Source: Sparassis latifolia
Lineage: Eukaryota; Basidiomycota; Agaricomycetes; Polyporales; Sparassidaceae
Length of the DNA stretch: 64,000 nt
Assembly (NCBI GenBank): GCA_018466975.1
Contig: CM031561.1
Location: 372,001-436,000 of the forward strand
Direction: 5' to 3'
Part shown: in pieces, positions 23,495 through 34,773 of the stretch
Layout: each line of letters opens with the position of its first letter
How positions within the stretch are numbered: the first letter of the stretch is position 1
Notes under the pieces: generated by a model
Database searches by the model: none
Told to the model about the DNA's origin: nothing
The model's input: the letters and a program-made list of their open reading frames with translations, nothing else
Translations under genes and position numbers: made by a program

Positions 23495-24240
23495 TATGCA
23501 GAGGGAAGGTGCTTGTGGCGGAGGGAGAGGTGAACAAAGATGATGATATAGACGGACGCGGGTATTATATAGCGCGCGGTGAGTCAAAGCGCGAGGCTTG
23601 GGGCAATTGGGGGATGGTTGCTTCGGTCTACCTGAGAATAATTACGCCAAGATAACTTATACGGCGGAGACAGCGCCAAGCTTAAGGTGGATCTAATCTA
23701 GAAAGTGGACAAACGTGAGCGATTCAGCAGCAGGAAAGTGACGAGAAGATGACTCGATTTATAACTTGTGGCCGCTTCGCACGTTCGTGCCATCTCCTCG
23801 GATACGCTCGGCCGGCGTCGGCGAGGGAATTTATTGTCGATTTTCCACCGTCTTACTCAGGCGCCCCTCTCCCTGACTCAGTAGACTCTCACCCTCTGAT
23901 GCTCATGTGGTGCGGCCCGTATAAAGTTTGAATTTGAGTGTACTACTAGCTTGGATGAGATAAGTAGCTCCGTCGTTCCTCAGGGAGAGCGCTGACCCCG
24001 ACGGCGTGCTCCGGTCGATCGGCGCTTCGGCATTCCACGGAGTGGCCGCCCAGCCGTGGGTTAATGGTGAGACTACTCCGTCGAATGAACTGCACACTGG
24101 ACGAAGTACTTCCAAGCGAGAGACATGGACGAGGTACGTCGCAAGTGCGGATACATCCGCATGACACTCCAATGTCTGGAAATGTCACCATACTATTTTC
24201 ATCTTCTGTACCCCTACAGTCGCCCGCTGATCGCGCCGAG
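23495..24240. other. Divergent intergenic region
   Basis: 746 bases between the small orphan gene (minus) and acetoacetyl-CoA synthetase (plus). It holds the TATA box of the former and a TATAAAG at about 23920 that could serve the latter. No other gene seen. Confidence 0.45.
23565..23571 (-). promoter_or_regulatory. TATA box of the small orphan gene
   Basis: TATATAA on the minus strand, flanked by GC-rich sequence, 70 bases upstream of the start codon at 23494. Position and context are good for a core promoter and support that start. Confidence 0.5.
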
Positions 24241-27204
24241 ATGGGACCACTTTATCAACCTCCGTCTCCAGAATCTTCTCGCGCACTTCGCTTCTTGCGT
24301 CATACCAACGCCAAGCATTCGTTGTCCCTCTCATCGTATCTTGATCTATACAACTGGTCAATCGACAAGATCGATGACTTTTGGAGTGAAGTCTGGGACG
24401 AAACCGCTGTCGTTGGCGACAAGGGGGCTCATGTTGTTGACACAACTGCTCCACCGCCTGCAAACCCACTCTGGTTTACTGAGGCCAAACTCAATTATGC
24501 CGAGAACTTGCTCAAGTGTCGCTCCCCAGACAAGACTGCTTTGATAGAAGCTAGTATGTTTTCGGTTCTATTATCCTGACAGTCCGGGCGTCGATAAATC
24601 CTCTAGTCGAACCCGATCCGAACAATCCTTCTCCTCCCCATCGTCGTGTGACATACCTGGAGCTCTATTCTCTTGTTGCTGATCTGGTTTCTGCATTGCT
24701 CGCGTCTGGGTTGAAAGCTGGAGACCGCGTTGCGTCATATTCATCCAACTGCATTGTGGGTTTCATCATTGTGTTCACTTAGGCCATGTATTTCCCCCCC
24801 CCCTTCTCGCGCTTTGTTCGTCTTACCCTCTCCGCAATCTGAATGTAATGCATTTTCTCACTGCGGTATCGCCGATCACCAGGAGAATGTGGCTGCTTGC
24901 TTAGCAGCTGCGGCAATAGGTCGGTCTGAGTGGCGGGCGTTGTCCTTACTTCCCGTGGTGACGCATGTATAGGATGTATATGGGTCAGTGCTGCAGCCGA
25001 TTTTGGACCTGAAGGGGTGTTAGAGAGGTGAGACTGGATATCGCCTGCTGTAGAGGATAGCCTGAATAACTGGTGACGCAGATTTGAACAAGTGCGACCA
25101 AGTCTTATTTTCTCCGTGGATGCCGTTGTGTGCGTCGAGATAATCCGCATATTCTTTTTGCTTAACTCCCTCATACGTGCGCTCAGCTACAACGCAAAAG
25201 TACATCCACACTTACCCAAGCTCAAGTCGCTGCTCGTGGGCTTACAAGATCGCGCTGCCTTACGACCAAAGGTCGTCGTGATCCCGCATATGTCTACGTC
25301 GATAGACCGCAGTGACTGGCACGACGGCTGGATTAGCTGGGACGAGTTCGTCGCTGAGGGTAAGGAGAAGAAACTAGGTCGTACACCGGAAGGTGAGATT
25401 GAATGGTGCCGCCTGGACTTCAACTGGCCTCTGTGGATTCTCTTCAGTTCTGGCACGACGGGTATGACCTTCAGTTCTAAATGTAGACACTCACGCGTTG
25501 ATCGTCCTTCGTGATTCGCTAGGTCGCCCAAAGTGAGACAAAGTTCTGCATGAATTGCTACGCCGACATGCTGAGAGTGCGCTTTTAGACCGATCGTTCA
25601 CCGAGCTGGTGGCATGCTGTTACAGGCAAAAAAAGAATTTGTCATCTGCGCTGACCTCCAGCCTGAAGATGTGTTCTTTTATTATACCACAACGTGAGTG
25701 GCAAATTTCCCAGTTCTTCGAGAGGCATTAATTACCAGATGGCAGGGGCTGGATGATGTGGAATTTCCTCATAGCTGGTCTGAGTGTCGGATGCACGCTG
25801 GTCTTATACGACGGCAGCCCGCTGTACAACCCTGCTTACTTGTGGCACCTCGTGGACGAACTCGAGATCTCGATCTTCGGCACTAGCGCAAAGTATATAG
25901 ACCAGCTTTCTGTAAGGAATGGTAAAATGAAGGAGATCTCACAGGGAGCTAACGGCCTGGCTTTCATAGAAAGTCTATAAGCCTGCGGACTACCACCAGC
26001 TCTCCACCCTGCGCCACATATATTCGACTGGCTCTCCGCTAGCGCCGCCTCTATTTGACTTTGTCTACAAACATATTCGTCCCGACGTTTTACTGGGTTC
26101 TATCACGGGTATGAAACGTCTGTTTCAAAGGCATCTTTTTCCAACTCAATCATGCATTTATATACAGGCGGGACGGACATTTGCTCTCTATTCGCCGGGA
26201 TGTGCACTGCGCTTCCGGTGTTCCGTGGCGAAATTCAATGTCGACTATTGGGTATGGCCGTGGAAGTGTTCACGCCTTCCGGGACCATTGCTGCGCCAGA
26301 TGAAGCTGGTGAACTCGTTTGCCTAAAGCCGTTCCCTTGCATGCCCGTGGGCTTCTGGCCGCTGCCTGGTTTCGGAAGCGAGGAGGCTGTCGAAGCTGCC
26401 AAGATGCGTTATCAGCAGGCCTACTTCTCAGAGTTTAAGGATGTTTGGTGTAAGTGTTCCTGTCCTTCACCTCGCCTTGCGCGCTGATCGTTCGTGTGCC
26501 GCCGATACACACAGTCCACGGCGACCACGTTATCCTCACGCGATCCAGGGCAGGTAACGGAGGGGGTTTGATCATGCTAGGTAGGAGTGATGGCGTGCTG
26601 TACGTATTCCCCCTCCTGCTGCTGTCGTCATTTTCACGCATAAGTGGCGCATCAGTAACCCTGGAGGCGTTCGCTTTGGGTCAGCTGAGGTTTACGACGT
26701 GATTGATTTGTGCTTCGCGCCTGCAACATCGCACGGTGCTCACGCCATCGTCGACTCTCTGGTCATTGGGCAAGGCATTGCGAAGGGTGCAGACGAGCGC
26801 GTGATCTTGTTCATTAAGCTTCTGGAGGGGCAGGTACTAAGCGCAGAACTGGAGAAGAGAATCAAGGCCGAGATACGAGTCAGAAGGAGCGCCAGACATG
26901 TACCAGCACGGGTAAGTGACAACCTCGTGGCACGGAAAACGCTGCCCGTTCATGTTCTGCCGTGAAGATTCTTCAGGTCCAGGATATACCGTACACTGTG
27001 AATTTAAAGCGCGTGGAGGTTCCTGTGAAGAAGGTAATGTGACATTTGTTATTCTATGGCTGTGCGCAACGTGCCCACTGAAAGTCACGGTTTCAGATAA
27101 TCAACGGGGCTCCTATCTCGAGCATAAACCCAGCGACTCTCAAAAACCCGGGTTGTCTGGCGGAATACGAAGCGTTGGGTATTGCTTTGAGAGCTGAAGT
27201 TTAA
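24241..27204 (+). CDS. AACS: Acetoacetyl-CoA synthetase
   Basis: ANL-superfamily ligase that activates acetoacetate to acetoacetyl-CoA with ATP, feeding cytosolic lipid and sterol synthesis. The start at 24241 gives MGPLYQPPSPESSRALRF, matching the usual beginning; DLYNWSIDKIDDFWSEVWDE, PLWFTEAKLNYAENLL, GDRVASYSSNC and IWVSAAADFGPEGVLERFEQ follow. The AMP-binding loop LFSSGTTG-RPK is assembled from three exons. Later blocks are GWMMWNFLIAGLSVGCTLVLYDGS, STGSPL, GGTDICSLF and LGRSDGVLNPGGVRFG, ending at LGIALRAEV. At least ten introns; apparent stops near 24760-25200 all fall in introns with good borders. A 10-base exon occurs at 25523-25532. Complete, about 680 aa. Confidence 0.92.
25523..25532 (+). 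other. AACS: 10-base micro-exon in the acetoacetyl-CoA synthetase gene
   Basis: Introns 25462-25522 (GTATGA..GCTAG) and 25533-25588 (GTGAGA..TTTAG) leave only ten bases between them. These complete Gly, give Arg-Pro and start Lys of the SGTTGRPKPIVHR motif. Both junctions are in phase and the resulting motif is the family consensus. Confidence 0.75.
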
Positions 27205-27818
27205 CCATGAGTGGAGTGAGAGAGAGAGAGAAGAGATGGTATCTGACTGTGGTGGCATGGTTCACGGAGGCAGAACAATTGTAGCTAGCTGCAGCCAATG
27301 AGAAACGAGCCGAAGCAGAAGTTCCGTTTCCGAGGAATATTTCGGCAATACAATGGTAGATCTAGGCCTGAGATTCAAAGCACCGTTTGCTTGTGGCTGC
27401 CTAAACCGGATAACCATGTTGCCAATCTTCCACCACGAGGCCGGAAACAAATTCACTTCTATCAAGTCCACCTGGCTTTTGTCGCCCTAGCCGAGGCTGC
27501 GGCTCGTTCCATAGCGCGCAAACAATGGAAATTTTCCATCTGTTAGTCCTTTTAACCTCCCAGGCTCACCCTATTCTTTGCGCGTCCCCCACCATCCTCC
27601 CTTCGGACCAGCAACCTCTCGCTCTTCCGCCTTACGAACGGAAACGCGACTCCGGCAACGAAGCCACGCGATCTTTACGGCCTCGTTGTTTCATTGTCTG
27701 ATCTCGCGTTATGAGTCCCTCAAATACCAGACACCAGCATGCCCGTCAAGAGCAATCACGATCTCGTACTACCACTAGACGGCGACCCTTCTTTGCATCA
27801 ATCTTTCGATTTCCTCGC
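27205..27818. other. Intergenic region downstream of AACS
   Basis: About 610 bases holding a GAGAGAGAGAGA tract near 27217-27230 and an upstream in-frame ATG (27711) for the next gene. No separate gene recognised. Confidence 0.45.
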
Positions 27819-28996
27819 ATGCCTTCAGTCTTCAATGTCATCAGGACCTGCGTATACGGTGAGTGGACTGGTGGCCTTCCTGACTCACGTTTGCTTAAGG
27901 TGCCACAGTGGCCGTCCTGCTGTGGAGTGTGATTTGCTTGGCTATTGCTGGTCATTTTCAGAGTATTCTGGTATCTTCTGATCTCAGTGAGTGCTCATGT
28001 CGCTCTGTGTGTTCGCGTAACTCAGATCTGTTCAGCTCGTTTTGTTCCGTTCGCTATCTTCGTATGTAGCGCGAGCCTGCTCATCATCCTGGCACTGTAA
28101 GTTGGAGTTTATTTAACATAAGCTGACTACTGAATTGTGGGTGAAAGGCTCGGATTCGGTCTCTGGAAGGAGCGGAATCCCATATCCACCAGGATTGAGT
28201 TGGGTTGTCTGGCGCTCGCAGGAGTGCTTTGGACTGGTGAGTTGTGGACCTCTCATGCCACCCTCTCGTATTGCAAACTTAGAGCATAATCTAGCACTCG
28301 GAGCCTTCGTTGCTTCCTCCGATTCGGAAGAAGCAGATGTAGAATGTTATTCGGCTCAGAATGAGCTCGTGGCCGTCCCGGGGTGTGAGTATATGCTACT
28401 CATTCTTGGTCTGATCACATCGCTAATATCTTGTAGTTAACACGGAAACGTTCCACGCACAATATCATGTCCTGGAAGCATTTTCTTTCTTTAACATGAT
28501 TCTTAGTATGTCCCATGTTTTACATGTTGTCGATGCACCTGCTAAGAGCACTGTAGTTTGGGGCTTCCTCCTATTCTTATTGGTTCTTGCACTACGTCAA
28601 CATAGCATGGGCGAGAAAGGTGTATGGGTTTCGTCTGTGACGGCGTTCCCTTGGTTCGGACGTGGCAAGCAGTCCCGCGGCTTACCTCCACCGGTGATTT
28701 CGCGCTCCAAGTCGCGGTCAAGAGGCACTCGCGCGGCGACTTCTCGTATACCAGAGAGGAAGCAGTCTGAGAAGAGAGCCCCAGAGAAGAAGGCTCCGAT
28801 CCAGCTGGAACTCGAGAAGAAGCACCCGTACCCCGAGCAACCTGCGCGCCGCATTCACTTGGGACACCATGAGCCCTCGCGTAACGAGTCGCCCACGTAC
28901 GTCTACTGGATACCTCACCAGACGCCGGACCAGGCGCATGTGCGGGATCACCGTAGCAGAGACAGGTATCAGAAGGACACATTGCCCCGGCGGTGA
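27819..28996 (+). CDS. MARVEL-like four-helix membrane protein, gene 1 of 3
   Basis: Integral membrane protein of the tetraspan MARVEL-like type common in Agaricomycetes; role unknown, family members often sit in plasma membrane or vesicle domains. Helices after splicing: ATVAVLLWSVICLAIAGHF, VPFAIFVCSASLLIILAL, LGCLALAGVLWTALGAFV and AKSTVVWGFLLFLLVLAL. The third is followed by an acidic extracytoplasmic loop with one Cys. The C-terminal tail of about 130 residues is strongly basic and Ser/Pro-rich (SRSKSRSRGTRAATSR, KQSEKRAPEKKAP). Start at 27819 (MPSVFNVIRTCVYG) places the first helix at once; 27711 is an in-frame alternative. Introns near 27863-27900, 27989-28035, 28096-28147, 28236-28289, 28385-28437. 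First of three similar genes in tandem. Confidence 0.7.
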
Positions 28997-29519
28997 TGTG
29001 CGATGAGATTATTATGATTAGAGAAGAGCATCTGCGATGTATTATGGGATGTACGACAGCCAATGTAGTATTAGTTATTTACAATGGCAATACAATGTGA
29101 ATGTAACGATATTTTGGGGGGCCTGCAGATCGCACGGGTCGGGCTCATTGTCGTTGACGGCGTGCGAGAGACTCGGGCCGCCGCCATCATCTCCGCCACG
29201 CGCCCCGACACGTGTAGGGCGCGTTTGTTCATTCAAGTCAGGTGACAAGAGTCTGGATTGACGTCAGGCGCAAGTCGCGCCTCGCGTTGCCCCAGACGCA
29301 GCTCCCCCGTTTGTTTTTCACCTGTCTCTCCATACGATCTCACGCGCACGACCCATCCACGACCCCCCACCCCTCCCCCGCCTGATACCCTCCCTCATCG
29401 GCGGACGAAAGTCGCATTCTAATCCTTTGCACAGTCTAGAATCGATATCCACACAGTTCGTACCCACTGATCGTTGTTCATATCCGCACTTCCGCTCACT
29501 GATGACCGGTTGAGAACAG
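28997..29519. other. Intergenic region between membrane protein genes 1 and 2
   Basis: About 520 bases; a pyrimidine-rich stretch (29350-29400, many C/T) lies ahead of gene 2, common in fungal promoters. No other gene recognised. Confidence 0.45.
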
Positions 29520-30597
29520 ATGACTCAGCTGTTCAAGGACATGCGTCTCTATGGCTTCAGTAAGTGAGCGCGTTTTCGACTTTGGGATCCACGCTGAAGG
29601 CTTGATCCAGTCACTATTATTCTTCTTGCTGCAACAGTGCTCGGCCTTTCAGCGTATCTAGGAAGTATCTTGCTACCGAACTACCAGCGTGAGTAATGAC
29701 AAGAAAAACGCCTACAAGCGGCTTGATTCTGACCACGCAACAGATGATTTCGGCATTTTCGCCATCTTTGTACCATCATTCACGATATTAATATTTCTGC
29801 TCATGTTCGTGTCGTCGAAGTGTATGATGATAAGGCACTGATCATTCTCGCAGTATAACATGGTCCTCGCCGCGTACCGAGGCTTTTTGCCTATTTATTC
29901 TCGGAGCTCTATGGTTAGGTTAGTTCACACGATTTTCGCTGATTATCATATGCTGACCGTTTGTGGGTAGCAATGGGAGCATGGACGACGTATGCATCGC
30001 CCAAGTTAGTTCGCCAATGAGTCTGACCCGACCGTGACTCTAGAGACATTACGGGCAACGTTCAGTGCGATGCTCTCGGCAACCAGCGTACCTCCACGTC
30101 GAAAGGAACTAGTGGGTATCTCTGTGTACATGGGCCGAGCTGGATCTAACGGCCGTCTTTCTGTTAGTGTCTGCTAAGTCCTATTGCTATGAGATGAAGG
30201 TCATCGAAGCTTTCTCGTGGATGATATTCTGCCTATGTATGTTATCCTCTACTTTCGGATTCCTGGACACATAATCTCTCTCTCCTTCGCAGATGCTATC
30301 TTCCTGTGGATCCTGATCTCCCTCACGACCCGTGCCCGGGTCCTTGGTCGCCCCTTTGCGTGGGCGGAGCCCATCTTCGAGCTGCCGTGGTTCGGCGAGC
30401 TTCCCGGCTGGCCAGCAGGCGGATACGGCAATATTCCCTTGGGCGGCTATGGCTATCCCATGGCCCCGTACCCGCCGCAGATGGTCAACGGCGGCTACGT
30501 CGTTCAGCAGAACCCTGGGCACTCGGTCGTGATCCAACAAGGAGCGGGGCAGATGCCGACGATTACACAGATACCCGGAGCGGTGGGCTCTGTTTGA
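29520..30597 (+). CDS. MARVEL-like four-helix membrane protein, gene 2 of 3
   Basis: Same architecture as the upstream gene. Exons give MTQLFKDMRLYGF, helix 1 ITIILLAATVLGLSAYLGSI-like, helix 2 FGIFAIFVPSFTILIFLLI, helix 3 TEAFCLFILGALWLAMGAW, a loop with two Cys (NVQCDALGNQ .. KSYCYEMK), and helix 4 FSWMIFCLYAIFLWILISL. The tail is Gly/Tyr/Pro-rich (GYGNIPLGGYGYPMAPYPP), unlike the basic tail of gene 1. Seven or so short introns (for example 29563-29611, 29689-29743, 29920-29970). The paired Cys in the last loop fit a disulphide in many MARVEL-like proteins. Function unknown. Confidence 0.72.
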
Positions 30598-31055
30598 ACT
30601 CGCCCCAGAATCGCGACTGATGGCATGAATTGTTTCGATGGCACGATTCCCATCCATCTTGGTAAATTCTACATGCAGTAAAATACCACGTTTCCATATA
30701 CACGCCTCGAAGATCAGGAAGATGATGGTTAGCGATCGAGCAACCCAGAAACCGACTGCCGGATTGAATGCGGGGGCATGTGTCATGCAAGACGGACGTA
30801 GTAGTTGTACATACAATATGTAATGTAGAGAGCGTATGCACTGCAATGCGCATGCGTGTATCTCAAGGCTGTCGAAAGAGATAATCAAGCATGGTGCGGG
30901 TGCCTCGAGGCATTTCACGAGCTGAGCGAGAAACGCATGCATCTGCCATTGAAGCTGCACCGCTGCAGGCCCACTGCGGGGAGGATCTGTCTTATACATC
31001 TCTCGCACGTTAGGGAAGCTGCTGTGCGTACGACTACTCCACCCGACTATTGACT
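30598..31055. other. Intergenic region between membrane protein genes 2 and 3
   Basis: About 460 bases without a supported gene. The long minus-strand frame covering 30187-31008 overlaps gene 2 and is not coding in appearance. Confidence 0.45.
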
Positions 31056-31742
31056 ATGCCCTTGTTTCAAGATCGTAGAGTCCGCTCAATCGCTGCGGGT
31101 ATGCGACGGCATCGCCATTGCAGAGAATTGATCATGCTGAATCGGCCTAATCGCAGCGGCGCTGGTAGCTTTCGCAGCATATGCAACAACAATGTTTATC
31201 CCGCAGACAATTCGTAAGTTATCGCGATCAAAGATGAGACCCATAGTGCTGACAAGATGTAGATGCCCTTAGTATGATGCAGAGTTCCGTGGCCATGCTA
31301 GCACTGGCTTCATTAGCAGTCCTGTGAGCACCCACAGCAGGAATAACGGCGCAAAACATGTCTGACATACACATTGGATTTGCACAGCGTCGTGTCTCAT
31401 CATAGAAGAAACGGGCAGTTCCTCACCGAGTCGCAAGAAGAGATGATCCTCATCGGGGCGTTCGGGCTGTTCTCGTTCGGTGCGTGCGTTCCCGGAGCTT
31501 CGACGAGTCGCAAGCGTGATTTTGAGACACCCGCCGCGCACACAGCCGTTCTGATAGCTCTGCGCGCCTTTAGGCAGCGCACCATGGACCCGGGCCAGGC
31601 GAGCGAGACGAGCCTCGCGGGCGCGATGCGGGAAGGGCGGGCGAAATCCGCGATGGAACCAGGGTTCACGCGCGGGCGGAGACCGTACTACTGTTCGAGC
31701 GATGCTGCGTACTGCGTGGTGGAGGAGTGGACGTACTTCTGA
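31056..31742 (+). CDS. Small multi-pass membrane protein, gene 3 of 3
   Basis: Five exons join in phase: MPLFQDRRVRSIAA, helix AALVAFAAYATTMFI, helix SVAMLALASLAVLVV, then GQFLTESQEEMILIGAFGLF running across an intron into SFAVLIALRAF (third helix), and a polar tail ending VVEEWTYF. Introns: about 31099-31153, 31214-31260, 31325-31386 and 31480-31552. The first helix begins right after a short basic leader. With three clear helices and about 150 aa it resembles a shortened relative of the two genes before it, but sequence identity is too low by eye to be sure of common descent. Function unknown. Confidence 0.55.
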
Positions 31743-32415
31743 ACGATACTAGCAGGGAGGGCCTCCGTTTAGGCTAAAGGCGCAACTGCGATAATACTCT
31801 TTGCTATCTCACGCAGGACGGATCATACCTGCACGTGAGGCGGCGACAGCGTGTGGTGAGCTTGACATGAACATGAAGGCGAAACTTGAATTAGAGGGTG
31901 AGTTGGTGATGCCTAGCAAAACGTCGCATCGTGCTACCTGCCGAAGCTAGTCCGGAAGAGACACAAGTGCTCGCCGCGACGATCCCTGAGTCCTTGGACT
32001 CCTTGCACAAGCCTCGTGTCCTTTTGGGGGGGAGTGATCCAGCCTATCTTATAAATTACAGGTAAACCGATCGCACGTGGAGGACGCAGCCAGAGTCGTC
32101 CACTGAAGACGTTTCGGGCGTGCCTATTCAATCCTATCTGAGGATCAACCACGGTCAGCTGCAAAGTCCTTCATGAAACTGTGATAAGCTGTATGAGAAC
32201 AGACGGAGATGAGCAAGGACTGAAGCTTGACTCGAGAGAAAAGACCGTGACAGAGCAGCACAAGAGCAGCACAAACGATTCTAGGCAAGGTGCGGGGATA
32301 TCCGGTCCCTGAACTAGACATCGGTCACTGCCAGTGGCTGCACGCGATTCCTACCTTCCACGTCGTCGTCGCACTCATTCACCCCCTTTCTCGTACACCC
32401 AGGCAGCCTAACATC
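31743..32415. other. Intergenic region upstream of UBC8
   Basis: About 670 bases with a TATAAAT near 32049. I see no coding exon; the region presumably holds the UBC8 promoter. Confidence 0.45.
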
Positions 32416-33367
32416 ATGATGAGTAGCGTCCTATTGAAGTTGTTGGCCAGATATTGACAATCCGACCGGCGTATCTACAGCTTACCCAGCAAACGCCGCA
32501 TCGAGACGGATGTCATGAAACTGTACGTGTCGCTCTCTTCCTGCGATAAGATGGTCGGAATATGTGTGACCAACATGCTAATTACGGCGTTCTCCTAGGC
32601 TGATGTCCGACTATGAGGTCAATCTGGTCAACGATAATATGCAAGAGTTCTATGTGCGCTTCTACGGACCAGCAGAGAGTGAGCCTTTCCACCTTCTTGC
32701 ACTCAGAATGCTCACTTATACTGCATGTCATCCGTACTACAAATCTTCGTGCGGTCAGCTCCATTCGCTGGAGGTGTATGGAAGATACACGTAGAGCTGC
32801 CCGACCAGTACCCCTTCAAATCCCCGAGTATCGGCTTTATGAATAAGATATTCCACCCGAATATCGACGAACTGTATGCCAGCGATCCCATCTTTCTCTG
32901 ATATACCGACTGACGTCTCCCGGTGCAGGAGTGGCTCTGTGTGTCTAGACGTTATCAATCAGACTTGGTCACCAATGTTCGGTGAGCTGGCAGATGTGCC
33001 CGGTCCTTTTGTGATGCACGAATTCACCTTTCGTAATTGACTAGACATGATCAACATCTTTGAGGTGTTCCTGCCACAGTTACTCCGCTATCCTAACCCA
33101 AACGACCCCCTTAACGGTGAAGCGGCTGCACTACTGATGCGCCACCCGAAGGAGTACGACGCCAAGGTCAAGGGTATGGTCATTTATCCAATCTAGGTAG
33201 ATTCCCCGGTTTCTCATGCTCCTGCAGAGTATGTTCACCGCTTCGCGACGAAAGAAGCCGCGGACGCCGCCGTAGACAAGGAAGATGAAGACGGTGAAGA
33301 TGATCAGATGAGTGATATTGGCAGCATCAGCGAGGACGAAGGGGCGGCAGAACCCATGGATCTCTAG
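32416..33367 (+). CDS. UBC8: Ubiquitin-conjugating enzyme E2 (Ubc8/UBE2H)
   Basis: E2 that passes ubiquitin with the GID/CTLH ligase; in yeast it drives degradation of gluconeogenic enzymes. Blocks: [57 protein letters not shown] and the active-site Cys in [13 protein letters not shown], then [20 protein letters not shown]. The tail after FATKEAADA is acidic ([17 protein letters not shown]), as in UBE2H. Introns lie near 32523-32598, 32680-32768, 32871-32926, 32980-33044 and 33175-33228. The first exon is unsure: ATG ATG AGT AGC at 32416 fits the family's MSS start, but I could not find a GT donor that joins it in phase to PSKRR near 32487. Otherwise complete. Confidence 0.88.
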
Positions 33368-33772
33368 GCAGCATCTGCACAATGATACCACCGCAACCTT
33401 CCCTTCAACATTTTCAATACCGTCCAATTCGCCAATTTCGTTGCACACATCACCATCGTTGTTCACTGCACTAGCTCGCCCCTCTGATTGCGCTCACGCT
33501 ACCTTGTATACATGTAATGACACGAACCTCCACCTCTGTTGTAGATTGCCATTCACCGTTCACTATGTACCGTCATCCTCTCCTGTCCCCCTGCTTCCAC
33601 TGCGATCGCCCGTCCATCACCATGTACACTATCTGTAGGTATTCCTCTGTACCTTTTGACAATGGAAGCTGAGTCTGCTTGCGAGAGAGTTAGCGTGATG
33701 ATCGCATGTCGTGGATACGCGTGCGTGCATTCCTAGCAGTGCGGCGGTATGGCGTGGATATTGAGCGGACGA
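33368..33772. other. Convergent 3' region between UBC8 and THOC5
   Basis: 405 bases, pyrimidine-rich on the plus strand, no gene seen. Presumed 3' UTRs and terminators of both genes. Confidence 0.45.
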
Positions 33773-34569
33773 CTAGCTGGCACCCTGGGCTGGGACGGAC
33801 TGCACCAACTCGCCAACCTTCTTCTGGACTTCTGTCGCGGTCTAAATCCCGCATGAGCTACAATATATAATGTCGACAACGTGGGGTACTCACCTTGATG
33901 AGCGTGTCAATCTGCACCTTCACGTTGTCCATAGTGGCGAGCTGGACCTTGCTCTCCTTCAAGAGCTCCTCCTTCTGCTTGACGAGTTCTTTCTGTTTCT
34001 GATCCAGTCTGCAATGGAATACGCATATTCGCGACGTGCAGACGGCTTCACGGACATGGCTTACCTCTGGCGCTCGGCTAGTTCGAAACTGAGGCGATTC
34101 AGCATCAGTTCGTGCTCGTCATTCAGGACCCTTTCCGTTTTGGCATGCTCCGGAGCGAGTCGGATAAACTCCTCGACGGAGTACAGTGGGATATCCTGGT
34201 ATACAGAACTTCCAATGTGACCAAGGTTAGCGTGCGCCACGGCGTGGATGAGCGGGCTACTCACGCGAACTGCTGACACTTCTCGATCTCGCGCTCGAGG
34301 TGTCTTTTCTCATAGAGCAGGTTCTGCAGCCCTAGGTAAGTCTGGTCCATGTCGTGTCTGGCATCGGCGGTGGCCTGCTTGTGAGTGCGCGTGGCGGCAT
34401 TGGCGGCGCGGTTGAGAGCTTTCAGACGGGCGAAAAGCGCGCCTGCACGGTTGTGGACCGCGGTGTGGTCATAGTTGAGGTAGCCGGAGGAGACGAGGGA
34501 GTTGAGAGCGTCGACGACGGCCTCGGGCGCGGGGGGCAGGATAGTGTCGTCGGGGAAAGCGTCGGGCAT
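33773..34569 (-). CDS. THOC5: THO complex subunit 5 (Thoc5/FMIP), short fungal form
   Basis: Coiled-coil subunit of the THO complex, which couples transcription to mRNA export. Diagnostic block in exon 1-2: LGLQNLLYEKRHLEREIEKC then QQFA-SVYQDIPLYSVEEF, followed by coiled coil NDEHELMLNRLSFELAERQR-LDQKQKELVKQKEELL and KVQIDTLIKTATEVQKKV. Start at 34569 (MPDAFPDDTILPPAPEAVVD). Four exons, introns near 34263-34212, 34077-34008 and 33892-33843, giving about 210 residues. Human THOC5 is near 680 residues; only its N-terminal coiled-coil part is represented, as in other fungi with short forms. Shares a 204-base divergent promoter with the G6PD gene. Nuclear. Confidence 0.82.
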
Positions 34570-34773
34570 GGCGGAGAGAAGTCGGCAGAGATGGGAAGTG
34601 GCTGAGGATTACGGGATCTGCTTATGCGATCGGGCACGAGACGTTGCATCATCATCCTTGCTCGTTCAGCAGCCGCCAGTCCGCATCTCACTCTCACAGT
34701 CACGGCAAGTATTTCCTGCAACCGTCTTTTACCTTCAACTCTCGTTCATCCCCATCTCTCTTACTCACATCAG

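Noticed and set aside
24788..24797. Run of ten C in the AACS gene as a possible frameshift
   Set aside because: It lies in an intron, so length variation would not change the protein.
24757..25190. Apparent stops and frame breaks in the acetoacetyl-CoA synthetase gene, as if a pseudogene
   Set aside because: Every break lies in an intron with good GT..AG borders, and splicing restores the conserved IWVSAAADFGPEGVLERFEQ and SLIFSVDAVV blocks in phase.
30187..31008. 273-codon minus-strand open frame over membrane gene 2 and its downstream flank
   Set aside because: It overlaps supported coding exons of the plus-strand membrane protein and shows no domain; antisense shadow.
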